NCBI GenBank assembly: GCA_002753335.1
Contig: PEAD01000016.1
Location: forward strand, 1-64,000
DNA: 64,000 nucleotides
Origin: Nitrospirae bacterium MYbin3
Lineage (GTDB): Bacteria; Nitrospirota; Thermodesulfovibrionia; Thermodesulfovibrionales; Dissulfurispiraceae
Direction: 5' to 3'
A program made the position numbers and the translations under genes. This document shows positions 54,215 to 61,686 of the stretch, one piece after another. The stretch's first letter is position 1. Each line of letters starts with the position of its first letter. Below the pieces are notes generated by a model. It was not told the origin of the DNA, made no database searches, and saw only the letters and a list, made by a program, of their open reading frames with translations.

Positions 54215-55440
54215 ACAGCCCTCGCTACAAGAACCGCATTGGTTCCTCCAAAAGCGAATGAATTAGCCATTATCGTCCGAACATTAATGCCTGCTCTGCC
54301 TTCATTAGGAACATAATCGAGATCGCATTCAGGGTCGGACTGCCGCAGGTTAGCGGTTGGAGGCACTGCCTTATTTTTTATCGCAAGCAGAGCAATCGCA
54401 AACTCAACAGCGCCTGCTGCGCCAAGCAGATGGCCTATCATCGATTTGGAAGAGCTTATTGGAACCTTATAGGCATAAGCACCGAAAGCTTTTTTTATAG
54501 CCTGAGTCTCGGCTATATCATTGGCAATAGTCGCGGTGCCGTGCGCGTTGATGTAATCAATTCCATCAGCATTTATGGACGCTTCGCGCAATGCCTGATT
54601 TATAGCCCTTGCCTGTCCGTCAGGGGATGGGCTTGTTATATGATGAGCATCGGCTGTTGAACCGTATCCGGCCAGCTCAGCATAAATAGTTGCTCCTCTT
54701 TTTTTTGCGCGCTCCATTTCTTCAAGCACAACAACTCCAGAGCCCTCGCCAAGTGTCATGCCTGTCCTGTCTTTTGAAAACGGCCTGCAGGATGCCGCCG
54801 GGTTCTCTGTATCCTCTTTTGCAAGCACGCCAAGCGATTCCCAAGCCTTGCATGAGCCGTATGTAATCACGCTTTCAGCGCCTCCGGCAAGCATCACATC
54901 CGTAAACCCATACTGTATCTGCCTGTATGCCTCGCCTATTGCCAATGCAGAAGATGAGCAGGCATTTGAATAAGTGACACATGGGCCTGCAAATCCGAAT
55001 TTTGTCGATATATGAGAAGCAGAGGAATTGCACATGATTTTTGTTACAAAAAGAGGGCTGACCCTCGAAGCCTCTTTTTTGTAAAGATTAAAATACAGGT
55101 CGTTGATTGCATGGCCGCCGCCAAGACCTGTTCCGAAATAGACTCCGGCCAGTTCTTTTTCGAATTCCAACAACTCTATGCCGGAATCTTTCCATGCGTA
55201 CGAAGCCGCAATCAAAGAAAGCTGTGTAGTACGATCATAAATATTAAGCTGTTTTTTCGAAAAATGCTGGAGAGGATCAAAAGAAACTTCGGCCGCAATT
55301 TTTACAGAAAGGCTATCAACAAAATCGGCAGAAATCCTTTTGATTCCGGCCCTGCCTGCCATCAACGATTCAAAGAATGGCTTAGGTTCCTGTCCGAGCG
55401 CGGTTATAAAACCGAGTCCTGTTACAGCTACCCTTCTCAA
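54211..55440 (-). CDS. beta-ketoacyl-ACP synthase (FabF-like)
   Basis: 409 residues. Condenses malonyl-ACP with an acyl group. Catalytic Cys161 lies in NACSSSALA; the two His are in NAHGTATIAND and MIGHLLGAAGAVEF; GEGSGVVVLEE and NSFAFGGTNAVLVAR complete the FabF pattern. The sequence is in an operon with its own ACP and without the usual fabD/fabG/acpP neighbours, so it serves a special pathway rather than bulk fatty acid synthesis. Confidence 0.93.
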   Translation of the reverse strand: MRRVAVTGLGFITALGQEPKPFFESLMAGRAGIKRISADFVDSLSVKIAAEVSFDPLQHFSKKQLNIYDRTTQLSLIAASYAWKDSGIELLEFEKELAGVYFGTGLGGGHAINDLYFNLYKKEASRVSPLFVTKIMCNSSASHISTKFGFAGPCVTYSNACSSSALAIGEAYRQIQYGFTDVMLAGGAESVITYGSCKAWESLGVLAKEDTENPAASCRPFSKDRTGMTLGEGSGVVVLEEMERAKKRGATIYAELAGYGSTADAHHITSPSPDGQARAINQALREASINADGIDYINAHGTATIANDIAETQAIKKAFGAYAYKVPISSSKSMIGHLLGAAGAVEFAIALLAIKNKAVPPTANLRQSDPECDLDYVPNEGRAGINVRTIMANSFAFGGTNAVLVARAV

Positions 55441-55447
55441 CCCCGAA

Positions 55448-55693
55448 TTACGCCTTCCCCTGCTGTTCTGCTACAAGGCGGTTTATGGTCTCAACAAGGT
55501 CTTGAACCGTATCAATCTTGACATCTCGCTCAGGCACTTTTATCTTAAACTCATCCTCTATAGCAAAAATAAATTCTATCCTGTCGAGTGAGTCCAAGCC
55601 TAGGCTTTCGAGTGTTGCATCAAGGGTAATAGAGCCTTCTTTAAAATCGAGCTTGTCCGCAAAAAGCTGTTTTACCTTTTCGAATGTACCCAT
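55448..55693 (-). CDS. acyl carrier protein
   Basis: 81 residues, acidic, with the phosphopantetheine attachment serine in LGLDSLDRIEF (Ser35). The frame extends to 55714, but ATG 55693 has AGGGG directly upstream and begins 4 bp after the transporter gene. It precedes the ketosynthase by 7 bp and presumably carries its substrate. It is a second, pathway-specific ACP, not the fatty acid one, judging by context. Confidence 0.93.
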   Translation of the reverse strand: MGTFEKVKQLFADKLDFKEGSITLDATLESLGLDSLDRIEFIFAIEDEFKIKVPERDVKIDTVQDLVETINRLVAEQQGKA

Positions 55694-55697
55694 GCCC

Positions 55698-56060
55698 CTA
55701 TCCTGCCTGAACAATAAGCCCGATGCCGGCGGCGGTGATGCCTATGCCCCACCATTCAGCGCGGCTAACCTCCTCTTTGAGCACAAGCACAGAAAAAAAT
55801 ATGATGAACACCTTCTGCATGCCTGTAAGAGGAAAAGCTATCGAAAGAGGAATTATTGAAAGTATAAAAAGCCATATTATATTGTCTATAAGGTAAGTCA
55901 ACAATCCCACTATAACCCAGCGGTTTTTGAGCAGCTGAATATAATAGGCTATACCATCCGACTCGCAGTGTGCTGACGCACCTTTTTTTAAGCAAAGATG
56001 CGTGACGCCTTCCATTGAAGCGCCTATCACAAAAAGCGGCGCAAGCTTTAACAAGGTCAT
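55698..56060 (-). CDS. EmrE/EamA-like small multidrug-type transporter
   Basis: 120 residues with four membrane helices, in the pattern of the EmrE/ArnE-ArnF group (WVIVGLLTYLIDNIIWLFILSIIPLSIAFPLTGMQKVFIIFFSVLVLKE ... GIGITAAGIGLIV; only parts conserved). A Glu near 18 (GASMEG) stands where EmrE has its proton-binding Glu14. Relatives flip undecaprenyl-linked aminosugars or export cationic drugs. In this operon it may export or flip the product. It follows the aminotransferase by 1 bp. Confidence 0.85.
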   Translation of the reverse strand: MTLLKLAPLFVIGASMEGVTHLCLKKGASAHCESDGIAYYIQLLKNRWVIVGLLTYLIDNIIWLFILSIIPLSIAFPLTGMQKVFIIFFSVLVLKEEVSRAEWWGIGITAAGIGLIVQAG

Positions 56061-56061
56061 A

Positions 56062-57429
56062 TTATGCTCCGCACCTTTTCACCAAAGACTCGAACAGTTC
56101 GGCAAACAGGTCTATCTCTTCATATGTTATGGTCAAGGCGGGGGCAAGTGTAAAAACATTCTTGTAGTATCCGCCCACATCAAGTACAAGCCCGTATTTC
56201 TTGCCTCTCACATCGATATGGCCCTTCATGCCCTCTTGGAATATCGCGTCGGTCAGTCCTCTGTCAGGGGTATAACCGTCAGCCTTTGTCATCTCGATCC
56301 TTAAAGCAAGACCGATACCGTCAACATCGCCTATGACCGAATATTTTTTCTTAAGCTCTTTTAAACGGCCGAGCATGTATGCGCCTTTCTCGGCCACCAT
56401 CTTTTCAAAATCATTTTTCTTCACATACTCCATCACAGCAAGTCCCGCCGCTGTTCCGAGCGGATTGCTCGAAAATGTGGAGTGCGTGCAGCCTGCCGGA
56501 AATACCGAAGGGCTGATCAGTTCTTCCCTCGCCCAGAGTCCGGACAATGGGTTCAGCCCGTTTGTGAGCGATTTTGCAAAGGTTACCACATCAGGCTTAA
56601 ATCCGAAATGCTCAGCAGCCCAAAGCTTGCCGGTCCTATAAAAGCCCATCTGTATCTCGTCATCAACAAGAAGAATATCGTATTTCTTTAAAATAGCTGA
56701 CATCTTTGCAAAATATTCGGGGGGCGGCACAATATATCCGCCTGTTGCCTGCAGGGGCTCCATATAAAAAGCGGAGTACTCGACTTCGTTGTCCTTCTTA
56801 TCTATAACACCGTAATACTCGGTTTCGAAAAGTTTTTCGAATTGGCGTATGCATTCATACCCGCATTCGGTCCTCTTTAACCCGTAGAAGCAGCGGTAGC
56901 AGTATGGGAAGGGGATAAAGTTTGCCCTGTTGCTGAAATGGCCGTATCTCTTTCTGTATCTAAAACTGCTAGTTATCTCGGTGGCAGCAAGGGTGCGGCC
57001 GTGATAACCGCCCATGAATGCCAATGAAAGAGACTTGCCATGTTTAAAATTGCGCACAAGCTTCATGCTGTCCTCAACCGCTTGAGAGCCGCCGACATTG
57101 AAATGAACCCTGCCTTTTTCGCCGAATCTTTTTTCGGTCTCTTTTGCTATCGAAGCCGCAAGAAGGATTTTCTCTTTGTGAAGATACTGCGACGCAACCT
57201 GCGGCAGAGTCTTCATCTGAAGATCATGAACCGCCTCTATTTCCCTGTTTCTGTATCCGAAATTTACGGCCGAATACCACATCTGAACATCAAGGTAAGG
57301 CGTGTCATTCATGTCATAAAGCCAAGAACCATCACACCTTGAAAATATATTGGGATGCTCAAGATAATGCACCGTGTCGCCGTAAGAGCAATACTTAGAT
57401 TCAAGTTCGAGCAGTTCTTTTTCGGTCAT
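56062..57429 (-). CDS. class III pyridoxal-phosphate aminotransferase
   Basis: 455 residues. Features: substrate domain start with GSWLYDMNDTPYLDVQMWYSAVNFGYRN, the GGYHGRTLAATE loop, DDEIQMGFYRTG, and the pyridoxal-phosphate lysine in TFAKSLTNGLNPLSG (about Lys286). The overall pattern is close to ornithine/lysine/diaminobutyrate omega-aminotransferases. It could make an amine or aldehyde for the acyl pathway. It overlaps the HAD gene by 4 bp. The exact substrate cannot be read from sequence. Confidence 0.9.
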   Translation of the reverse strand: MTEKELLELESKYCSYGDTVHYLEHPNIFSRCDGSWLYDMNDTPYLDVQMWYSAVNFGYRNREIEAVHDLQMKTLPQVASQYLHKEKILLAASIAKETEKRFGEKGRVHFNVGGSQAVEDSMKLVRNFKHGKSLSLAFMGGYHGRTLAATEITSSFRYRKRYGHFSNRANFIPFPYCYRCFYGLKRTECGYECIRQFEKLFETEYYGVIDKKDNEVEYSAFYMEPLQATGGYIVPPPEYFAKMSAILKKYDILLVDDEIQMGFYRTGKLWAAEHFGFKPDVVTFAKSLTNGLNPLSGLWAREELISPSVFPAGCTHSTFSSNPLGTAAGLAVMEYVKKNDFEKMVAEKGAYMLGRLKELKKKYSVIGDVDGIGLALRIEMTKADGYTPDRGLTDAIFQEGMKGHIDVRGKKYGLVLDVGGYYKNVFTLAPALTITYEEIDLFAELFESLVKRCGA

Positions 57430-58196
57430 AGTATCAATGCTCCTGAGTTAAAAGATGGCATTATTTTTTCAGTTTCTACAGATTCAAAGCTTCCTCTTTC
57501 GATAAGCACAGCCAAGCTGTTTTCGATGGTCTTGAAATCAAAGAAGGGGGTGTGGTTCAGATTCTTTGTTCTGCAATAATCTGTAAGCTTCTTTTTTGAA
57601 AACACATGCGCTGCATCTTCCGCCAAACAAAAATCACTCCTGCCGTCGCCTATATGGATCACCGGCAGACCGCCAGAATTAGCTCTGGCAACACTGCATT
57701 TGCAGACTCCGGAAGAGCATCCGGTCTTGTTGTATGGAAACGAAGTCATAAGTTCGCCGTAAATTTCTGTAATCCTGTTTGAGTAAACCGGAATGTTCGA
57801 TAGGCCGGACTTAGAAAGAATTTTTTTGATAATTAGATCAAACCCGTCGCTTATAATCGCAAAAGGCATTTCATTTTTTCTTAAAAAATTCACAAAAGCA
57901 GAAAATGTTTCGTTAACCGAAAATTCGCCAGCATACTCCAGTATCTCGGCAAGAGAAGCATCTATAAGCGCCATCTGCTTAGAGAGGCATTCCATAGAGC
58001 CTATAGCGCCAGCTTCCCAAAGCCTTTCAACAGCCTCCCATTCGGGCCGCGCAAACTTTTTTATAACCGCGTCGGTGATATCGCTGTCGGTGATAGTACC
58101 GTCAAAATCGATCGAGACAAAACAATCAAGTTTCTTGCTTGAAACTGAACGCTCCGACTCAAAAGTCATAAAAGCATAATTAGGTTTGATTGGCAT
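57426..58196 (-). CDS. HAD-IB phosphatase (MtnX/phosphoserine-phosphatase-like)
   Basis: 256 residues. Nucleophile motif DFDGTITDSD (Asp30, Asp32), SDGFD in motif II, then VIHIGDGRSDFCLA as the metal motif; the cap between has the MtnX-type pattern (GSMECLSKQMALIDA) and two Cys pairs (CSSGVCKC). Family members act on phosphorylated serine, phosphoethanolamine/phosphocholine or 1-phospho sugar-ketones. It begins the seven-gene operon with a strong AGGGGA ribosome site and a sigma-54-like promoter at 58236-58251. Confidence 0.85.
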   Translation of the reverse strand: MPIKPNYAFMTFESERSVSSKKLDCFVSIDFDGTITDSDITDAVIKKFARPEWEAVERLWEAGAIGSMECLSKQMALIDASLAEILEYAGEFSVNETFSAFVNFLRKNEMPFAIISDGFDLIIKKILSKSGLSNIPVYSNRITEIYGELMTSFPYNKTGCSSGVCKCSVARANSGGLPVIHIGDGRSDFCLAEDAAHVFSKKKLTDYCRTKNLNHTPFFDFKTIENSLAVLIERGSFESVETEKIMPSFNSGALIL

Positions 58197-58235
58197 TTGT
58201 TTTCCCCTATCTTTATCTACTTAGCAGAATAACAT

Positions 58236-58251
58236 AGCAAAGACCATACCA
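58236..58251 (-). promoter_or_regulatory. sigma-54-like promoter of the acyl/aminotransferase operon
   Basis: Minus strand TGGTAT-N5-TTGCT preceded by T, with exact GG-N10-GC spacing (GG 58250-58249, GC 58238-58237). It departs from consensus at two bases of the -24 box. Start point about 58225, leaving 28 nt to the HAD ATG with the ribosome site inside it. No convincing copy of the 27-bp element is upstream. Confidence 0.6.
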
Positions 58252-58349
58252 AAATATTAATCGTTATTTTACAGCACATTATACAAAGACACAAGGCAGA
58301 CAGCGCAAAAAATGTATACCAGAAAAGTCGGAGTACAACATTTCATTTT

Positions 58350-58853
58350 CTAAATTTTTTTAAGGATAACCTCCGAAACATCCTTGCGTAAAGATTTTCT
58401 ATTGCCAGAAGCAGGCCTCCCAACTGCAAGCACAGCCATAAGCTCCATAGAAATCGGCAAATTGAGCTTTTCTCTCACCCCGTCCCGGTTATTCAATATT
58501 TCGCCAAGCCAGACAGCCCCAAAACCAAGCCCATGGACAGCAAGAAGCATATTTTGAATACAAGCGCCAATAGATTGATGGTCTTTCACATCGTTGTACA
58601 TAGCCTCCCTATCCACAAATACAACTATGCATGCGGCAGCACCGTCTATTATTTTTTTATACTTGGTAAATTTTGCAAGCTCTGCAATCATATTTTTATC
58701 TTGAACAATTACAAACCGCCATGGTTGATTGTTCAAACCTGACGGCGCCCATGTGCCGGCTTTAATGATCTCGATCAAGTCTTCAAGGGTGACAGGTTCC
58801 GGTGTAAACTGCCTTACACTTCTGCGGTTGTAAATTGCCTCAAAAATATCCAT
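58350..58853 (-). CDS. nitroreductase-family flavoprotein
   Basis: 167 residues. FMN-binding oxidoreductase: NRRSVRQFTPEPVT at the start, GTWAPSGLNNQPWRFVIVQ, then SIGACIQNMLLAVHGLGFGAVWLG, all typical. Members reduce nitro compounds, quinones or flavins with NAD(P)H. It stands 153 bp from the HAD gene on the same strand, so it is probably separate from that operon. GGGAGG precedes the ATG. Two TTAGCACA direct repeats 11 bp apart (58902-58920) lie about 50-70 bp upstream and may be regulatory. Confidence 0.9.
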   Translation of the reverse strand: MDIFEAIYNRRSVRQFTPEPVTLEDLIEIIKAGTWAPSGLNNQPWRFVIVQDKNMIAELAKFTKYKKIIDGAAACIVVFVDREAMYNDVKDHQSIGACIQNMLLAVHGLGFGAVWLGEILNNRDGVREKLNLPISMELMAVLAVGRPASGNRKSLRKDVSEVILKKI

Positions 58854-58973
58854 AAACTTACAGACCTCCCAATCAGATAGATTTACATATATTCTGCACC
58901 ATTAGCACAAATTTAGCACAGGAGATTTGCTCATAAGCAATGATTGATTTAGGTATGATTAGATGACACTTCA

Positions 58974-59000
58974 CTGATGGTTTTTGGGGCAAACCATCAG
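58974..59000 (-). terminator. hairpin downstream of tRNA-Val
   Basis: Perfect 10-bp stem CTGATGGTTT/AAACCATCAG with a 7-nt loop, 31 bp past the 3' end of the tRNA on its strand. There is no T-run, so it may be a processing or Rho-assisted termination site rather than an intrinsic terminator. Confidence 0.45.
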
Positions 59001-59031
59001 TATCAACCTATTGAAATACAATGAGAAAAAA

Positions 59032-59106
59032 TGGTAGGCACGAGGGGTATCGAACCCCTGACCTCTTCCGTGTCAGGGAAGCGCTCTCCCACTGAGCTAC
59101 GCGCCT
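59032..59106 (-). tRNA. tRNA-Val (anticodon GAC)
   Basis: 75 nt including an encoded 3' CCA. All four stems form: acceptor AGGCGCG/CGTGCCT (one G-T pair), D arm with GCTC/GAGC, anticodon stem CTTCC/GGAAG around the loop CTGACAC (anticodon GAC, codons GUC/GUU), and T arm AGGGG/CCCCT around TTCGATA. tRNA genes are common integration sites, and the segment to its right (orphan TolC gene, caspase remnant, HigBA) looks acquired, but I see no direct repeat of the tRNA end. Confidence 0.95.
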
Positions 59107-59227
59107 TTATAGGCCTTACCATAAACGAAGAGACAATTTTGTAATGTACCATTTTCTTTGCTGTCTGAGCAAGGCTCATTTCATGTAAAAATTATCAGTT
59201 ATATCCATCATGAAGCAATTCGGGCAA

Positions 59228-59256
59228 TTGACATCACAATTCGGTTTAAATTAAAG
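59228..59256 (+). promoter_or_regulatory. promoter of the orphan TolC-type gene
   Basis: TTGACA (59228-59233), 17-bp spacer, TTAAAG (59251-59256). The -35 box is perfect and the -10 weak, the same style as the tetR promoter at 41.7 kb. The TetR-type operator begins on its last base. Confidence 0.6.
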
Positions 59257-59274
59257 TAAGTAAGCACTTACATT
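59256..59274. promoter_or_regulatory. second TetR-type operator, shared with the efflux operon
   Basis: Nineteen bases (GTAAGTAAGCACTTACATT) equal to 41665-41683 except for one base. It covers the expected start point of the TolC-type gene. TetR proteins recognise such palindromes, so the repressor encoded at 41044-41646 probably controls this gene too. Confidence 0.75.
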
Positions 59275-59304
59275 CCATTCGGATTGATTAACCTAAAGGC
59301 GCAT

Positions 59305-60618
59305 ATGAACAGAAAAATAAAAAAACATCTTGCATCAATTTTTGCCTTCATGTTTTTTCTCTCGCTACCCATATGCGAAGCTCAGGAATATACTCTCGAT
59401 CGTCTTTATCCCATCGCGTTGGAGTATGCAGAAAAGATAAAACTTTCGGAAGAAGACCTTATCATCTCTGAAGCAAGCCGCGATAAGTCGCTCTCATCAT
59501 TGCTTCCTAAGGTATCAACCTATGCAGGCATTACAAAATATACAGACGATAAATATACCACCACAGGCGTTCTGTTACAGTACAAAGAAACTTCAAACTG
59601 GGGAGTTCGACTCGACCAATCAATATCGCTCGGAGGCAAAGAAATAAAGGCGCTGAACATGTCTCAGGAAAACATTCAGAAAAGCCGCTTTGATCTGGCT
59701 TCGATGCGCGAGGAATATCTCTATACGGTTTCATCAGCTTTTTTTGATGTACTCAGGGCCAGCAAGGCGGTCGAGATAGCCAAATCAAATCTCGAAAGAT
59801 TAGGCAAGCATAAAACAGCAGCAGAAACAAAACTACGCGTAGGAGAAGTTACCAAAACCGCGCTGCTCAGGGCTCAGGCAGAATTTTCGGCTGCCAAGTC
59901 CGAGCTTGTAAAAGCAGAAAATGGGCTAAAGCTCTCCAAAGCAATACTTTCAAGACTAACAGGCATCGAAAGCGAGTTCAATTTAAAAGAACCGGATGAA
60001 GATTATAAAAACAAATCCGCTTTTGCAGAACAGGGACTTGAAGCTCTGAAGCAAAAAGCTTTGAGCGAGCGGACCGAAATAAAATCGGCTATGGCCCAGA
60101 AGAAAATAGCGGACGGGCAGCTTTCATTCGCAAAAGGCGGGCATTGGCCATCCCTCGGAGTTGAAGGCGTTTACTCAAAAATGAACGCTAAGCCTGATTC
60201 GGTAACCCTAAATAAATCGAGCGTTTACGGGGGGCTGAAACTTACCCTGCCGATTTTTGAAGGCGGGCTTAGGGTGGCTGAAGTAAAAGAGGCTACTGCA
60301 AAACAGAAACAGGCATCATTGAACTTTAATGACCTTAAGAAAAGTATCAATATAGAGGTTGAAAGAGCATATCTCGACTTCTCAACACAGAAAGACATGA
60401 TGAACTCGAATCAAGAACAGGTTGTCTTCGCAAAAGACAACTACAATGCGGTGTCCAAGCAGTTTGAGTTCGGCCTCGCCAACAGCCTCGACGTTATGGA
60501 TGCCAACAACCTGCTCGTCTCTTCAGAAAAACAGCTTGCAGAAACACGCTACAATATTGACCTCTCACTTTTGAAGATAAAACGGTCTGTCGGAATTCCG
60601 CTGTATTCTGGCAAATAA
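59305..60618 (+). CDS. orphan TolC-family outer-membrane channel
   Basis: 437 residues with signal peptide (KKHLASIFAFMFFLSLPICEAQ, cleavage after the CEA) and two outer-membrane efflux repeats (EEYLYTVSSAFFDVLRASKAVEIAKSNLERL ... and LKLTLPIFEGGLRVAEV ...; both partly conserved). The frame also allows a TTG at 59284, but ATG 59305 has AAAGG upstream and starts the signal. No pump or adaptor gene follows, so it must serve transporters encoded elsewhere, most likely those at 32-41 kb given the shared operator. Confidence 0.9.
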   Translation: MNRKIKKHLASIFAFMFFLSLPICEAQEYTLDRLYPIALEYAEKIKLSEEDLIISEASRDKSLSSLLPKVSTYAGITKYTDDKYTTTGVLLQYKETSNWGVRLDQSISLGGKEIKALNMSQENIQKSRFDLASMREEYLYTVSSAFFDVLRASKAVEIAKSNLERLGKHKTAAETKLRVGEVTKTALLRAQAEFSAAKSELVKAENGLKLSKAILSRLTGIESEFNLKEPDEDYKNKSAFAEQGLEALKQKALSERTEIKSAMAQKKIADGQLSFAKGGHWPSLGVEGVYSKMNAKPDSVTLNKSSVYGGLKLTLPIFEGGLRVAEVKEATAKQKQASLNFNDLKKSINIEVERAYLDFSTQKDMMNSNQEQVVFAKDNYNAVSKQFEFGLANSLDVMDANNLLVSSEKQLAETRYNIDLSLLKIKRSVGIPLYSGK

Positions 60619-60628
60619 TAGTTGGTAT

Positions 60629-61057
60629 TTACTGCCCGATTAATATTTTTGATTTATCCCCTATGATTTGAGGGGTTTGGATTCTTCCATGCATACGTTT
60701 TGCATAATATGGGATACCTTCATTTTCATCCGTAATCAGCCTATAAAAATCATCAGCGGTAACTTTATCCTTGCCACGAGTTAAAAGGTCTTTAACCGAT
60801 TCAAGAAAGAAATAGGTGAACATGCTATGTTTTTTATCAGGATACCATGAACTCACTTCTGTTCCTTTAGAAGAGGTCATTATTACAGCATTGGGTATAT
60901 TTGCAACAGCATTTTTGACTTCCATGACAAGGGGGCTCATATTCTTTAAAAGAGAACCTTTCTCTGAAACACCGCTAAAGCAGGCATCAACTAAAACGTA
61001 GATATTAGGAGAACTCTTCTCTTTTGATATTTGGGCTATTTGTTGACAACTGTCACG
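60629..61057 (-). pseudogene. 5'-truncated caspase-family (peptidase C14) gene
   Basis: Minus-strand reading from 61057 (just after an in-frame stop) to 60629 gives a caspase-like C-terminal part of about 142 residues. It includes the catalytic Cys motif VDACFSG (61000-60974) and the p10-like part (TSSKGTEVSSWYPDKKHSMFTYFFLE). The N-terminal half with the catalytic His is missing. No ATG with a ribosome site precedes it; an ATG at 60940 would make only 103 residues without the Cys. The break lies at the HigBA promoter, so the gene was probably cut when the toxin-antitoxin module came in. Confidence 0.8.
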
Positions 61058-61071
61058 CTACGCGTTACAAT
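61043..61071 (+). promoter_or_regulatory. promoter of higBA
   Basis: TTGACA (61043-61048), 17-bp spacer, TACAAT (61066-61071): a near-consensus sigma-70 promoter. The start point would be at about 61078, two bases before the higB ATG, so the toxin mRNA is leaderless or nearly so. Confidence 0.85.
61051..61069. promoter_or_regulatory. HigA-type operator
   Basis: Inverted repeat TGTCACGC-TAC-GCGTTACA (seven of eight arm positions symmetric) between the -35 and -10 boxes of the higBA promoter. This position suits repression by the HigA antitoxin. Confidence 0.65.
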
Positions 61072-61079
61072 CTATACAG

Positions 61080-61361
61080 ATGATAAAAACATTTGCCGAC
61101 AAACACACGTATGAGCTATATGCAACCGGCAAATCAAAGCGATTGCATAAAGATATTTTAAAGAGGGCTTTGCGACGCATGGAATATATTGATAATGCTA
61201 CTTGCATTGACGACCTAATAGTGCCTCCAAGCAACAGGCTGCATAGCCTCAGGGGTGACAGAGAAGGACATTATTCCATATCAACAAACGAGAAATGGAG
61301 AATATGTTTCCGTTTTATTGACGGAGACGCATACGATGTCGAAATAACAGATTATCATTGA
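61080..61361 (+). CDS. higB: HigB-type toxin (RelE superfamily)
   Basis: 93 residues. Matches HigB mRNA interferases: IKTFADKHTYELYATGKSKRL at the start, a central helix pair, the LHSLRGDREGHYSISTNEKWRICFRF core and the DVEITDYH end. It cleaves translated mRNA on the ribosome. Gene order toxin-antitoxin with 10 bp to higA. No Shine-Dalgarno sequence; see the leaderless promoter. Confidence 0.93.
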   Translation: MIKTFADKHTYELYATGKSKRLHKDILKRALRRMEYIDNATCIDDLIVPPSNRLHSLRGDREGHYSISTNEKWRICFRFIDGDAYDVEITDYH

Positions 61362-61371
61362 GAGGTGTGTT

Positions 61372-61686
61372 ATGAGTATAAAAAATATTGAAGCAAGACA
61401 GATTAAACCAACGCATCCCGGCGAGATGCTGATGAAGGATTTCATGCCGGACTATGGCCTTACTGCAGCGGGTCTTGCTGCTAAATTGGGGGTTTCCCGC
61501 CAGACAGTAAATGAAATACTCCGCGAGAAACGCTCCATAAGCCCTTCAATGGCCTTACGGCTTTCACGCCTGTTCGGGAATACGCCGGAATTTTGGCTTA
61601 ATTCGCAGCGTGCAGTTGATCTATGGCTAGCAGAGAAGGAAAATAGAAAAACGCTAAACAATATAAAGCCGCTAAAGGCGGCATAA
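61372..61686 (+). CDS. higA: HigA-type antitoxin (XRE helix-turn-helix)
   Basis: 104 residues with the HigA signature THPGEMLMKDFMPDYGLT, XRE helix-turn-helix LAAKLGVSRQTVNEILREKRSISPSMALRLSRLFG, then TPEFWLNSQRAVDLWLAE. It neutralises HigB and represses the operon. GAGAGG stands before the ATG. Its 3' end overlaps the convergent uvrA stop by 15 bp. Confidence 0.94.
   Translation: MSIKNIEARQIKPTHPGEMLMKDFMPDYGLTAAGLAAKLGVSRQTVNEILREKRSISPSMALRLSRLFGNTPEFWLNSQRAVDLWLAEKENRKTLNNIKPLKAA

Noticed and set aside
58912-58930. Sigma-54-like sequence TAGCAC...TTGCT on the plus strand
   Set aside because: It lacks the GG and has a 7-bp instead of a 5-bp interval, and no plus-strand gene follows at a suitable distance.
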